Notes: generated from the letters alone by a model not told the origin. Numbered from the stretch's first letter, positions 9,388-19,153 are shown. The stretch: DNA of 64,000 bases from Neoaquamicrobium sediminum (GCF_013240295.1 NZ_JABETK010000003.1:434001-498000); one strand, 5' to 3'. Numbers and translations: made by a program.

Positions 9388-10283
9388 GCATTCTTGTCGT
9401 TCTCCTGTCGCTCGCCGCCGGGGCCTATGCGCTGGCCGTCATCGAACGATGGGCCGTGCATGGACACCTGAGCCTGACGGGTCCGGCCTGGGCCGCCCTG
9501 GCGCTTATGGGGCAGGAATCGCTGCTGGCGCGCAAATCTGACTGGTTGTTCTTTGAGCTTGGGCCGGTGCTGCTGTTGGTGGCGGGGCTGATGGCGGTGG
9601 CGGTGATCCCGCTGGCACCGGAGCTTATCATTACCGATCTGGCCACCGGGGCGCTGTTTTTGAACGCTGCGCTGGCCTATGTGCTGGTGGCGCTGATCAT
9701 GGCGGGCTGGGGGCCGAACGGGGCCTACGCAATGATTGCGGGCTGGCGGTTCCTGGGCCAGTTCATTGCCTATGCCATGCTGATCGTGATGCCGATCACC
9801 GCCGTCGCCATGCGGGCGGAGTCGCTCTCGACGGTTGAGATCGTCGCCTCGCAGGCGCAGCTCTGGAACGTGCTGTACCAGCCGATGGGGTTTGTCCTGT
9901 TCGTCGTGGCGGCGATGGGGCTGGCCTGGCTGCCGCCGCTGGACCTGCCCGATGCTACCGGCGAATTGGCCGGCGGGGTCGAGGCAGAATATACCGGCGT
10001 GCGGCTGGCGGTGCTGCGGCTGGCGCGGATGGTCATTATCCTGGCGCTGGCGGGGGCGACGGTGACCTTCTATTTGGGCGGCTGGCTGGGCCCGTGGCTG
10101 CCCGCCTGGGCCTGGAGCGCGATCAAGATCCTGGCCGTGGCTGCGGCTATGCTGAGTGTCGGACGCTACATGCCGCGCATCCGCGAGGCGCGCTATCTGG
10201 CGCTGAGCTGGAAGCTAGGGATCTCGCTGGCGCTGGCCAATGTCTTTGTCGTGGGCGTGATCGCCCTGGTGGTGCCGATATGA
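9384..10283 (+). CDS. nuoH: Complex-I-like membrane subunit H
   Basis: 299 residues with about eight hydrophobic helices, homologous to NuoH, which connects the quinone cavity to the antiporter-like subunits. Family landmarks are ALAVIERWAVHG near the N-terminus and LDLPDATGELAGGVEAEYTG in the matrix-side loop. In the helix that normally reads R-x3-Q-x-ISYE, this protein has WRFLGQFIAYAML, so the glutamate is replaced by alanine (residue 131). The start codon overlaps the stop of the upstream fusion gene, and the TGA overlaps the nuoJ start. The altered quinone-channel residue agrees with a non-standard role. Confidence 0.85.
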   Translation: MSILVVLLSLAAGAYALAVIERWAVHGHLSLTGPAWAALALMGQESLLARKSDWLFFELGPVLLLVAGLMAVAVIPLAPELIITDLATGALFLNAALAYVLVALIMAGWGPNGAYAMIAGWRFLGQFIAYAMLIVMPITAVAMRAESLSTVEIVASQAQLWNVLYQPMGFVLFVVAAMGLAWLPPLDLPDATGELAGGVEAEYTGVRLAVLRLARMVIILALAGATVTFYLGGWLGPWLPAWAWSAIKILAVAAAMLSVGRYMPRIREARYLALSWKLGISLALANVFVVGVIALVVPI

Positions 10284-10797
10284 CGGTTCAGATGATCTTT
10301 CTGGCGTTCTTCGGCGGCGCGGCGATGTGGTTCGGCGTCGTGGTCTTTCGCACCCATTCGATGGTGCGCTCGGCGTTGGCTCTGCTGTTCTCGCAGACCG
10401 CGATCGGGGCGATGTTCCTGGTCATGCAGGCCGAGTTTCTGGGCGTGTTGCAGATCATGATGATGGCCACGGAAATGAGCGTGATGGCGATTTTCATGGT
10501 GATGTGTTCATGATGGATCCGGGTGGCCTGGGCAAGATGGACATGACCCACCAGAAACGCCTGTCGCTCTGGGCCGGGGGCATTGGGCTGCTGGCCGCCT
10601 TGCTGCTGGTCTGGCTGCCAGATTGGGGTCCGGTCGCCCTGTCGGTGCCCGGCGCGCATGAACAGGCCGCCGATCTGGGGCGCGAATTGCTGGGCCGGTC
10701 GATGTTCATTTTCCAGTCGGCGGGGCTGACCATCCTCACGGCGATGATCGCGGCCACGATGGTGGCCATTGTCCCCAACGCGGAGCAGCGCAAATGA
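10280..10797 (+). CDS. nuoJ: Complex-I-like membrane subunit J (one frameshift)
   Basis: About 172 residues with five membrane helices. The first frame gives MTVQMIFLAFFGGAAMWFGV to EMSVMAIFMVM and stops at 10513. The second continues FMMDPGGLGKMDMTHQKR to MIAATMVAIVPNAEQRK. The join lies at about 10503-10510 (ATGTGTTCATGATGG), and adding one base or removing two makes a continuous NuoJ. NuoJ contributes a membrane helix to complex I. Starts and stops overlap both neighbours by 4 bases. This break is not at an obvious homopolymer. Confidence 0.78.
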
Positions 10798-11105
10798 TCC
10801 TGGAGCTGATGATCGCGCTCGGCGTCGGCGCGGGGCTGTTTGGTGTCGGGCTCTACGGCGCGCTCAGCCAGACCAACCTGGTGATGATCATCATGGGGGT
10901 CGAGCTGATTTTGGCCGCAGCACTGGTCAATCTGGTGGCCTTCTGGCGCTATCTGCACCCCGATGAACCTGCCGGTCAGATGTTCGTGCTGATCGTGATG
11001 GCGGTGATGGCGGTCGAAATGGCGGTCGGCTTTGCCATTGCCATCGCGCGGTTCCGGGTGCGCGGATCGGTCGAGATGGAAGAAGCGCGGGAGTTGAAGG
11101 GATGA
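10794..11105 (+). CDS. nuoK: Complex-I-like membrane subunit K
   Basis: 103 residues with three helices. Both membrane glutamates of the family are kept: Glu37 in MIIMGVELILAAALVNLVAF and Glu75 in VMAVEMAVGFAIAIARF. In complex I and in Mrp antiporters (MrpC) these lie on the proton path. It overlaps nuoJ and nuoL by 4 bases each, so translation is probably coupled. Confidence 0.9.
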   Translation: MILELMIALGVGAGLFGVGLYGALSQTNLVMIIMGVELILAAALVNLVAFWRYLHPDEPAGQMFVLIVMAVMAVEMAVGFAIAIARFRVRGSVEMEEARELKG

Positions 11106-12997
11106 CGATGCTGGCACTCACCCTCCTCGCGCCGCTTCTGGCGGGGCTTGTGGCGCTGGCGCTGCGCCGCGCACCCGAAGCGATTGCGCTTGCGGGCGTC
11201 GGCCTCGGGTTCCTCGCGGCGATGGCGGTTCTAGCGGGTGCGATTGCGGGCAATGCGGTGCAGATGGTCCTGCCGGGCCTGCCGCAAATGCCGCTGCGGC
11301 TGGTCGCGACGCCGCTGACGGCGATCGTTTCGGCCATGGTGGCGACGGTGGCGGCTTTTGTGGTGGTCTATGCCGTGGGTTACATGCGCAGCGACCCCGA
11401 AAGGCCGCGCTTTTTCGGCATCCTGCTGCTGTTTGTCGCGGCGATGCAGGCGCTGGTGCTGGCGGGCGACTGGATCACCGTGCTGGCCGCGTGGGAACTG
11501 ATCGGCTTTTCCAGCTATCTGCTGATCGGCTTCTGGCATGGCCGCGACGGCGTGCCCAATGCCGCGATACGGGCGTTTCTGTACACCCGCAGCGCCGATC
11601 TGGGCCTTTATCTGGGGATTTTTGTGCTGATCGGCTGGGCCGGCACCTCGGAAATCTCGGCTACATTGGCGATTAGCGGCACGCCCGCACTGGTCGCCGG
11701 GTTGCTGTTGCTGATCGGCGCGATGGGCAAGTCGGCGCAGGTGCCGTTGCAGGACTGGTTGCAGCGCGCCATGGCCGGCCCGACGCCGGTCTCCGCTTTG
11801 CTGCATTCCGCGACTCTGGTGGCGGCGGGGGCGATCCTGCTGATCCGCGTGGCGCCGATGCTGCCGTCGGGTGCGCTTCTGGCCGTTGGCCTGGTGGGCG
11901 GCATAACGGCGGTTGTCACCGGGCTGATCGCGCTGGCCGAGCGGGACCTGAAGCGGCTGCTGGCGGCCTCGACCTCCAGCCAGTACGGGCTGATGTTGTT
12001 GGCCATTGGCGCGGGTGTGCCGGCGGCGGCGCTGCTGCACCTGATTGCCCACGCGGCGATCAAGAGCACGCTGTTTCTGGGCGCGGGCGTGTTCCAGCAT
12101 GATCGCGACGGCACCGATATGGAGGCGGTCGCGGGCGCGGGCCGGACGCGCCCGCTGATCCTTGCTGCCTTCGGCATTGCCGCGCTGGCGCTGGCGGGTA
12201 TTCCGCCGCTGGCCGGGTTCTTTTCCAAGGACGCGATCATCGCCGCCGCTCTGGCCGCTCCGGGTGCGATCTGGCTGGCGCCCCTAGCGCTGGCGGGTAC
12301 AGTTTTGACCGGCGCCTATATGGCGCGCGCACTGCGGGTGTTGTGGGGCGGCGAGGCACAGCCGGTTTCCGGCAAGGGCATGGGCTGGATGTCTGCGGGC
12401 ATGGCGGTGCTGACGGCGCTGGCGGCGGGGCTTGGGTTCGCCTTCGCGCCGCTGGAACATCTGCTGGAGTCCGAGCTGCCGACGGAAGGGGCCGCGATGA
12501 TCCTCGGGCTTGCCGCCGCGCTGAGCGGCCTGGTGCTGGGCTGGTTCATCCAACCTGCCCGCCTGATGGGGCCGGTTCTGCCGATGGCGCAGCGCGGCTT
12601 TGCCGTCGCGGGCGGTATGGACGGGCTGGTGCTGCGCCCGTCGCTGGCTTTTGCCGCCGCCTGTGAAGGATTCGAACGGCGTCTGCTGGCGTCGCAACTT
12701 GGCCTTGTGCGGATCTTGAGCCTTGGCACCGCATCCAGTGCCGAGCGTTCAGACAAACGGCTTTATGCCGCGACCCTTCAGGTGGGCCGGATGAACCTGC
12801 GCCTTGGCGACGGCGCCGAAAACACCGACACCCATGGCATCGACGGGCTGATCTTCGGCCTTGTCGCCCGGACAATCGCCGCCGGCCGCCGCCTGCGCCT
12901 GCTGCAAAGCGGGCTGATCCACCGCGAACTCGCCCTGACAGTCATGGGCATTGCCGTCATCGCGGCGGTGCTGCTGATCTTACCGATGTCCTCCTGA
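11102..12997 (+). CDS. nuoL: Complex-I-like antiporter subunit L
   Basis: 631-residue polytopic protein, the usual NuoL size. It keeps the antiporter-type proton-translocation residues: Glu132 in LAAWELIGFSSYLLIGFW, Lys210 in GAMGKSAQVPLQDWLQRAM and His235 in SALLHSATLV. Later helices include KRLLAASTSSQYGLMLLAIG and GIPPLAGFFSKDAIIAAAL. The C-terminal part should form the lateral helix. Its ATG overlaps the nuoK stop; the gap to nuoM is 17 bases. Retention of these residues argues that the membrane arm still moves ions. Confidence 0.92.
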   Translation: MTMLALTLLAPLLAGLVALALRRAPEAIALAGVGLGFLAAMAVLAGAIAGNAVQMVLPGLPQMPLRLVATPLTAIVSAMVATVAAFVVVYAVGYMRSDPERPRFFGILLLFVAAMQALVLAGDWITVLAAWELIGFSSYLLIGFWHGRDGVPNAAIRAFLYTRSADLGLYLGIFVLIGWAGTSEISATLAISGTPALVAGLLLLIGAMGKSAQVPLQDWLQRAMAGPTPVSALLHSATLVAAGAILLIRVAPMLPSGALLAVGLVGGITAVVTGLIALAERDLKRLLAASTSSQYGLMLLAIGAGVPAAALLHLIAHAAIKSTLFLGAGVFQHDRDGTDMEAVAGAGRTRPLILAAFGIAALALAGIPPLAGFFSKDAIIAAALAAPGAIWLAPLALAGTVLTGAYMARALRVLWGGEAQPVSGKGMGWMSAGMAVLTALAAGLGFAFAPLEHLLESELPTEGAAMILGLAAALSGLVLGWFIQPARLMGPVLPMAQRGFAVAGGMDGLVLRPSLAFAAACEGFERRLLASQLGLVRILSLGTASSAERSDKRLYAATLQVGRMNLRLGDGAENTDTHGIDGLIFGLVARTIAAGRRLRLLQSGLIHRELALTVMGIAVIAAVLLILPMSS

Positions 12998-13014
12998 AGA
13001 AAGACGACCCCGCC

Positions 13015-14475
13015 ATGCCCCTTCTCTCGATCTCCGTCTTTCTACCGCTTCTTGGTGGCGTGCTGCTGATGGCCCTGCCAAACAAGTCGGCGCGCATCGC
13101 CCATGGCGTTTCCATCGCCACCACCGGGCTGACCTTCGTTGTGACGCTGGCGATCTGGGCGCGGGGCACGCTGCCGGACGGTTTCGCGCAGGTCGAGGAA
13201 ATCGCCTGGATCCCGGCCATTGGTGCCGCCTTCCGGGTTGGCGTCGACGGGCTGAGCCTGCCGCTGATCCTGCTGACCTCGCTGCTGTTTTTCCTGTCGG
13301 CAATCTATGCGGCGCGGATCACCGACCGCCCGGCGGTCTTTGTCGCGCTGATGCTGATGCTGGAGACCGCGTCGATCGGCACCTTCGCGGCGCTGGACGC
13401 GCTCCTGTTCTACGTCTTCTTTGAAGTGTCGCTGGTCGGCATGTACTTCATGATCGTCGGCTGGGGCTATGAAGAACGCCAGCGCGCCGGGCTGATGTTC
13501 TTCATCTACACGCTGCTAGGCTCGCTGCCGCTGTTGCTGGCGATCATCGGGCTGTATCTGGCCACGGGAAGTTTTGACATGCGGCTGTGGATCGAGGCGC
13601 CGCCACTGACTGGGCTGGCGGCGATGCTGGCGCTGATCGCGATGCTGTTCACCTTCGCGGTCAAGATCCCGTCCTTTCCAGTGCATACTTGGCTGCCCGC
13701 GGCCCACGTGCAGGCCCCGACCGTGGGCAGCGTGATCCTCGCCGGGGTGATGCTGAAATTCGGCACATACGGCCTTGTGCGTTTCGCCTTACAGATGACG
13801 CCCGACGCCTTTGCGCAGGCCGGTCAGGTGGTGCTGGCCTTTGGCGTATTCAGCGCCCTTTACGGTGCCTTCGTGGCGCTGGCGCAGTCAGATCTGAAGA
13901 AGATGATCGCCTATACGTCGGTGAACCACATGGGCTATGTGGTGATCGGCGTCGCGGTGGCGGCGCTGACGCTGGACCCTGACTTGCGGGCGGTCGCGCT
14001 CAATGGTGCGACCTTGCAGATGGTCAGCCACGGCATCGTCACCGGGGCGTTGTTCTTTCTCGTCGGCATGTTGCAGTCGCGCGCCCACGAACGCGAGATG
14101 ACCGCGTTCGGCGGGCTGCTGGGGCAGGTGCCATGGCTGGGCTGGGCCTTCGTGCTGTCGGCCTTTGCCTCGCTCGGGCTGCCGGGGTTGGCGCATTTCC
14201 CGGCTGAATTTCAGATCTTCCTGGCCACACTGAATGCCCAGCCCTGGGCCATCGTGGCGATCATCGCCATCGTGGTGACGGCGGGGCTTTATCTGCGCGC
14301 GATCGCGGCGGTATTTCTGGGCGAGCGAAACGAGAAATGGGCGGCGATGCCCGATCTGGACCGGGGCGAGATGCTGGCCATCGTGCCGCTGCTTGTCCTC
14401 ATCATCCTGATCGGGGTGGCGCCGTCTTGGTTGCTGAACATGATCGACGTGACGATGCGGGCGCTGCAACTCTGA
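13015..14475 (+). CDS. nuoM: Complex-I-like antiporter subunit M
   Basis: 486-residue homologue of NuoM, one of the three antiporter-like subunits. The key residues are in place: Glu137 (LLFYVFFEVSLVGMYFMIVG), Lys217 (FTFAVKIPSFPVHTWLPAAH) and Lys248 (ILAGVMLKFGTYGLVRFAL). TSVNHMGYVVIG is also typical. Its TGA overlaps the nuoN ATG in TGATG. All these helices are intact, so this subunit could translocate protons. Confidence 0.92.
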   Translation: MPLLSISVFLPLLGGVLLMALPNKSARIAHGVSIATTGLTFVVTLAIWARGTLPDGFAQVEEIAWIPAIGAAFRVGVDGLSLPLILLTSLLFFLSAIYAARITDRPAVFVALMLMLETASIGTFAALDALLFYVFFEVSLVGMYFMIVGWGYEERQRAGLMFFIYTLLGSLPLLLAIIGLYLATGSFDMRLWIEAPPLTGLAAMLALIAMLFTFAVKIPSFPVHTWLPAAHVQAPTVGSVILAGVMLKFGTYGLVRFALQMTPDAFAQAGQVVLAFGVFSALYGAFVALAQSDLKKMIAYTSVNHMGYVVIGVAVAALTLDPDLRAVALNGATLQMVSHGIVTGALFFLVGMLQSRAHEREMTAFGGLLGQVPWLGWAFVLSAFASLGLPGLAHFPAEFQIFLATLNAQPWAIVAIIAIVVTAGLYLRAIAAVFLGERNEKWAAMPDLDRGEMLAIVPLLVLIILIGVAPSWLLNMIDVTMRALQL

Positions 14476-15832
14476 TGGCGCGCGACCTGTCCTTTCTGTT
14501 TCCCGAACTGATGTTGGCCTCGACGGTCGTGCTGATGCTGGTGGCCGAGATGCTGCGTGCGCCGCGTCTGGCACTGACATTCGGGCTGATCGGGCTGGGC
14601 CTGTCCACCGCGCTGACGTTGCCGCTGCTGGAGGCCGACACCAGCGTCTTTGGCGGCACCTACCGAGTCGATCTGCTGTCGGGCTGGGCCAAGCTGATCC
14701 TGCTGCCAGGCACCGCGCTGGCGCTTCTGATGACGCGGGCCGAGATTGCCGGGAAGGACCGCGAGGGAAGTGTCTATACGCTGCTTTGTCTTGTGACGCT
14801 TGGGGCGCTGATGCTGGCGGGCGGTGGCGACATGATGCTGCTGGTGCTGGGCGTGGTGCTGACGGGTCTGGGCTCCTTCGCGATGGTAGCCTGGCCGCGC
14901 GACGATGCGGCGACCGAGGCGGCGATGAAATATCTGGTGTTCGGCGCCGTCACCGGATCGGTGATGATCTACGGGCTGACCTTCTGGTTCGGTGGTGCCG
15001 GATCGACGCTTTTTCCGAGCTTGGTGCGCTTCAAAGCAAGCCGCTGATCGCGCTGGCGGGGCTGGTCGCGGTGCTGATCGGACTGGGCTACAAGGCGGCG
15101 CTGGTGCCGTTCCAGTTCTGGGCACCCGACGCCTATGACGGCGCGCCGGTATCGGTCGCGGCTTTTCTGTCGGTGATCACCAAGGTGGCGGCGATTTTTG
15201 CCTTTGCGCAGGTGCTGCGCGATCTGCCTGTCGCTACCGGCTGGCCCGTCGTCGTCGCGCTGATCGCGGCGGTGACGATGTCATTCGGCTATCTGGCCGC
15301 CCTGGTGCAGAGCAATGTCGTGCGGCTGCTGGCCTATTCCTCGGTGGCGCAGGCGGGCTATTTCATGCTGGGGATTGTGGCGCTTGGCACCAGTCCGTTG
15401 GCCCTGCCTTCGGTGATCGTGTTCGGCGCGGCCTATGTGGCGATGAACCTTGGAGCCTTTGCAGTCATAGTGATCGCGGGCCGCAATCTGGACGACTTCA
15501 AGGGCTTCGGCCGCGCGCGCCCATTGATCGGTGTGGCGATGGTCGTGTTCCTGCTGTCGCTGACCGGTATTCCGCCGCTCTTCGGCTTTGTCGGCAAGGT
15601 GCTGCTGTTCGGAGCCGCGATCGAGGCGGGCTATCTTTGGCTGGCGGTGATCGGGATCCTTAACAGCGTGCTGGCGCTGGCGGTCTATCTGCGCATCGTG
15701 GTGCCGATGTATCAGGCGCGCGATGGCGAAGCGGTTCGGGCAGAGGTCGCGCTGCCGTTGTTGGTTGTGCTAGGTGCGACCGCGTTGGTCACGGCGCTGA
15801 TGGGGCTGTTCGCGGGAGTGTTTCCCGGGTGA
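14475..15832 (+). CDS. nuoN: Complex-I-like antiporter subunit N (one frameshift)
   Basis: About 452 residues. The first frame starts MARDLSFLFPELMLASTVVL and stops at 15047. The second covers KPLIALAGLVAVLIGLGYKA to MGLFAGVFPG. They join if one T is added at the TTTTT run 15010-15014, and the span is 2 modulo 3. Lysines in GLGYKAALVPFQFWAPDAYD and VAAFLSVITKVAA are kept. The segment aligned with the usual glutamate helix reads MMLLVLGVVLTGLGSF, so the glutamate seems lost. It is the last gene of the operon. Confidence 0.83.
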
Positions 15833-15881
15833 CTTAAGGCGCGGTTTTGTGCCAGTCGGTCAAAGTGGTGATCTTGCTATC

Positions 15882-15996
15882 CTAGCCTGCCAGCGGCTCG
15901 GCCATTCGCTCCGCATTCCCGGAATTAAGCAGCGTCTCGATATCACCATAAGCGCGGCGGGTGGTCACGGCCCCAGCCGCGATACAGTGGCGCTTT
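15882..15996 (-). pseudogene. 3' fragment of an unidentified gene cut by a Tn3-like element
   Basis: A minus-strand frame outside the transposon gives about 37 codons ending RAYGDIETLLNSGNAERMAE plus PLAG and a stop. The transposon end at 15997 removes everything upstream. I do not recognise the family and it may be non-coding. Confidence 0.25.
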
Positions 15997-16034
15997 GGGG
16001 CAGGAACAAGAACTGTTCCCCGCGACACGCTAAG
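15997..16034 (+). repeat. Left inverted repeat of the third Tn3 element
   Basis: Matches the reverse complement of 19154-19191 with about four mismatches. It contains an internal palindrome (GGAACAAGAACTGTTCC). Confidence 0.88.
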
Positions 16035-16053
16035 GTCGAACGGAGCGTGAACG

Positions 16054-19032
16054 TCATGCGGCGTGGCGTAACCGAGCCGGAAGTCGGAGCGACCGGAAGC
16101 CTTCGGGCATCTGATGTTCTGCATCCCAGGTGTAGATGCCGGTCAGGTTGATGTGCTCCCAGCTCAGGGGCGAGATGTGCCTGAGCAGGTGATCCCGAAT
16201 CTCGCGACGCATGCTGCGCAAGTGGGTGACGGCCCGTTCGATGTAAACCGTGTTCCAATGGACGATCGCACTGACGACGAGGTTGAGGCCGGAGGCGCGG
16301 AAGGCCTGGCTTTCGAACGACCGATCACGGATTTCACCACGCTCGTGGAAGAAGACGGCGCGCTTCAGCTTATGTGCCGCCTCACCCTTGTTGAGGCCGG
16401 CCTGGCAACGCCGGCGTAGTGCGGGACTTGAGTACCACTCGATCATGAAGAGCGAGCGCTCGATGCGAGCCGAGCTCGCGCAGCGCTCGTGCGAGTTGGC
16501 TTTCCCCTTCGGAGATGCGGACAGCTTCTTCAGGATTGTGGACGGCACCACGGATCGCGTGGTGATCGACGCCGCCAGATGGAGGAGATCATCCCAGTGA
16601 TCGAGTATCAGTGTGGTGTTGATCGGGGCGCCAATGTGGCTGGATAGTGCCGGATGTGCATCGCCTTTCTCGAAGGTGTGCAATTTCCGGTCCTTGAGGT
16701 TGCGCAGTCGCGGCGCGAAGCGTTTGCCTATGAGGGCGAACAGGCCGAAGATGTGATCACTCGCGCCACCCGTATCGGTGAAGTGTTCCTGGATGTCGAG
16801 GACCGTGTCCTGATCGAATAGCCCATCGAGCACATAAGCCGCCTCACTTTCGGTCGGGCTGATGGGCAAGATGCTGAAGTAGCCGTACTGATCGGAAAGA
16901 TGACTGTAGAACTTTGAGCCGGGTTCGCTGCCGTAATGCAGATTGACGTCGCCGCGCTTTGCGGCTCGGTCGCTCGCGCGAAAGAATTGGCCATCAGATG
17001 ATGACGTCGTGCCATTGCCCCAAAGGCGAGAATGCGGATGGCGGCTGTGTGCGTCCGTCACGCAGGCCTGCGCCGCGCGGTAGGTCTCCGACCGAGCATG
17101 GAAGGTTCGCATCCAACTGATCTGGTGAGCGCTGATGCCTTTGGACGCGCCGGCCATCCGTTTCGGACCAAGGTTGGTCGCATCCGCCAGTACGCCGGCC
17201 AGCATGGCCGAGACATTTCTTGGGACGTCGCCGGTGCGAACATGCGTGAAGCAATCCGCAAAGCCGGTCCATTCATGCACTTCCCTCAACAGGTCGGGAA
17301 CCTCGACCATTGGATACATATCGCTGATTTCGGCATTCAGGTCCTCGGCGGCAGCAGGGACTTCGCCGGCAGTCGGCGTCACAATCAACGTCCCGGCTTC
17401 AAGACGAACACCTTCGAGCTTTCCGGACCGTGCTCTATGCGCGAGGCGCTTCAGGTTGAAGTCGAGCATCTGGCGCGCTTCGGCAAGCCAAGCCGCGCCG
17501 TCACCCTGGACGCCCAATCCGAGCCGATCCTCTTCCTTCATGGTTGTGAACGTTGACCGAGGCATCAGATGCTCGTCGATCGGTCGGAACGATCGGCTGC
17601 CATCGACCCAGATATCCGCAGATCGAAGCCGGTCTCGCAAAGCCGCGAGCGTCGCAATCTCGTAGAGACGGCGATCAGGCTTTCCGTGTTCGAAGATGAG
17701 CCGACGATCAGCTCGGCTGAAATGGGTGATCGGGACGCGATCCGGGAGTGTCCGACGCCTCTCGGCATGGAGCCGTTTCAGCAGCGAAATTGCCGCAAGA
17801 AGCGGATCGTGTCGCCGCGCCGATTCGAACGTGAACGCCTGCAGGAACGCCCCTGCGTACTTGTTGACGGTCGCATATTGCTCGGCCGCCAAGGCCAAGG
17901 GTGACGCCTCGTTACCCTCGACCATCGACTCGAGTTCAGGCTTCATGCTCAGCAGCCGATGCCAGCCGACTTTCTGGTCGAGAACCTCCAATGCGTTCCG
18001 GCCATAGTCATTCGCAGACTGCAGAGCGGTAATCGTGTCGAGGAACATGCGCAGCGCCTTGGCGGTATCCGGCCTACACTCCATGTGTCGCTGTTTCTTG
18101 CGGTTATTGGCTCGCGAGAACAGCCGACCCATCAGCTTGATGAACATCGTCACGGCATCGTCGGTGAGCTTTTGTCCGAGCTTGATGACCTGCGCCACGA
18201 TCAGAGCGTGCCGGCGGCTAGAGTTGAAATCGCTGGCCAGCCAGGCTGGCGTGGCGTTCCCCTCACGGATCATCTGGTCCCACCGTCCGGATGATATGCG
18301 CATCTGCAGTGTCGGATCGATTTCCAGCGTGCGCAGGAAGGCAATCCGTTCGGTCAGCCCGATCAGGTTCGACGCGCCCGGTGCTTCCGGCGCCGAGCGC
18401 AGCCAATGAAAGCGCGTTTGGCCGATCGACGAGTCAACCTCCAACAGCCTGTCCAATGATCTAAGCTGATCGGGCGGGATACGTTCGACGAGTTCTTTCT
18501 CAGCTCGTCGGCGGGCTATCGCGCGACCGCCGAGACCGATCTTCTCGATGGAATGCAGCGAGGGAAGGAGGGCGTGTCGCTTCCGGAACTCGGCAATGAC
18601 TGCTGTCGCGATCGGTAACCCGTGATCGCCATTGGCCGCCGCATCGACTGCAGCCACAAGAGCCGCGCGACGATCGGCCCTAGAGGCGGTCCGGAGACCG
18701 AGATAGGCCATCAAAGACCGACTGTGATCGAAACGCGTCTGTATTCGGTTCGCATACAAGGCGTAGAGGCGCGCGTCGATGCCGAGCTGATCCGCAAGAT
18801 AGGTAAGCACAGCCGCGGGTGGCTCCTCATTATCCCACAAGAGCCGCCCCGTTTGGCGCATAGTGCAGAGTTGGACCGCGAAGCCCAGCTTGTTCTGCGG
18901 TCGGCGGCGGAGTTCGCATTCCAACCGATCTGCCGGGTCGAGTGTAAAGTGGCGGATCAGACTATCCTCGTCTGTCGCTATGGCCAGAAGTATCGCCGCT
19001 TCCTTTGAGCTGACAAGCCGTCTTCTCCCCAT
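16054..19032 (-). CDS. tnpA: Tn3-family transposase (resolvase-less element)
   Basis: 992 residues starting MGRRRLVSSKEAAILLAIAT at the ATG 19032, which has GGGAG 8 bases upstream; the frame is open 7 codons further. Catalytic-region landmarks are TTSSSDGQFFRASD, FTDTGGASDHIFGLFALIG and LNKGEAAHKLKRAVFFHERG. One short stretch (SHERCASSAR, about 16470-16510) reads like QLARALRELG in the alternative frame. Two nearby compensating frame changes therefore scramble about ten residues while keeping the reading frame open. It has diverged from the transposases of the other three elements. Confidence 0.9.
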   Translation of the reverse strand: MGRRRLVSSKEAAILLAIATDEDSLIRHFTLDPADRLECELRRRPQNKLGFAVQLCTMRQTGRLLWDNEEPPAAVLTYLADQLGIDARLYALYANRIQTRFDHSRSLMAYLGLRTASRADRRAALVAAVDAAANGDHGLPIATAVIAEFRKRHALLPSLHSIEKIGLGGRAIARRRAEKELVERIPPDQLRSLDRLLEVDSSIGQTRFHWLRSAPEAPGASNLIGLTERIAFLRTLEIDPTLQMRISSGRWDQMIREGNATPAWLASDFNSSRRHALIVAQVIKLGQKLTDDAVTMFIKLMGRLFSRANNRKKQRHMECRPDTAKALRMFLDTITALQSANDYGRNALEVLDQKVGWHRLLSMKPELESMVEGNEASPLALAAEQYATVNKYAGAFLQAFTFESARRHDPLLAAISLLKRLHAERRRTLPDRVPITHFSRADRRLIFEHGKPDRRLYEIATLAALRDRLRSADIWVDGSRSFRPIDEHLMPRSTFTTMKEEDRLGLGVQGDGAAWLAEARQMLDFNLKRLAHRARSGKLEGVRLEAGTLIVTPTAGEVPAAAEDLNAEISDMYPMVEVPDLLREVHEWTGFADCFTHVRTGDVPRNVSAMLAGVLADATNLGPKRMAGASKGISAHQISWMRTFHARSETYRAAQACVTDAHSRHPHSRLWGNGTTSSSDGQFFRASDRAAKRGDVNLHYGSEPGSKFYSHLSDQYGYFSILPISPTESEAAYVLDGLFDQDTVLDIQEHFTDTGGASDHIFGLFALIGKRFAPRLRNLKDRKLHTFEKGDAHPALSSHIGAPINTTLILDHWDDLLHLAASITTRSVVPSTILKKLSASPKGKANSHERCASSARIERSLFMIEWYSSPALRRRCQAGLNKGEAAHKLKRAVFFHERGEIRDRSFESQAFRASGLNLVVSAIVHWNTVYIERAVTHLRSMRREIRDHLLRHISPLSWEHINLTGIYTWDAEHQMPEGFRSLRLPARLRHAA

Positions 19033-19153
19033 TTGCGTTCTCCCTTGCCACACACCGACTTCAAGGGAAATTGGTCGCCATCAGCCGAATGTTTTCAACC
19101 GGCCGGGAAGCTTCATCTACAGATCAATCACGCGCGTTCGTGCTTCGTTCGGT

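Noticed and set aside
11231..12240. Long minus-strand frames opposite nuoL
   Set aside because: Gln/Arg-rich shadow of a membrane-protein gene; nuoL on the plus strand explains the region.
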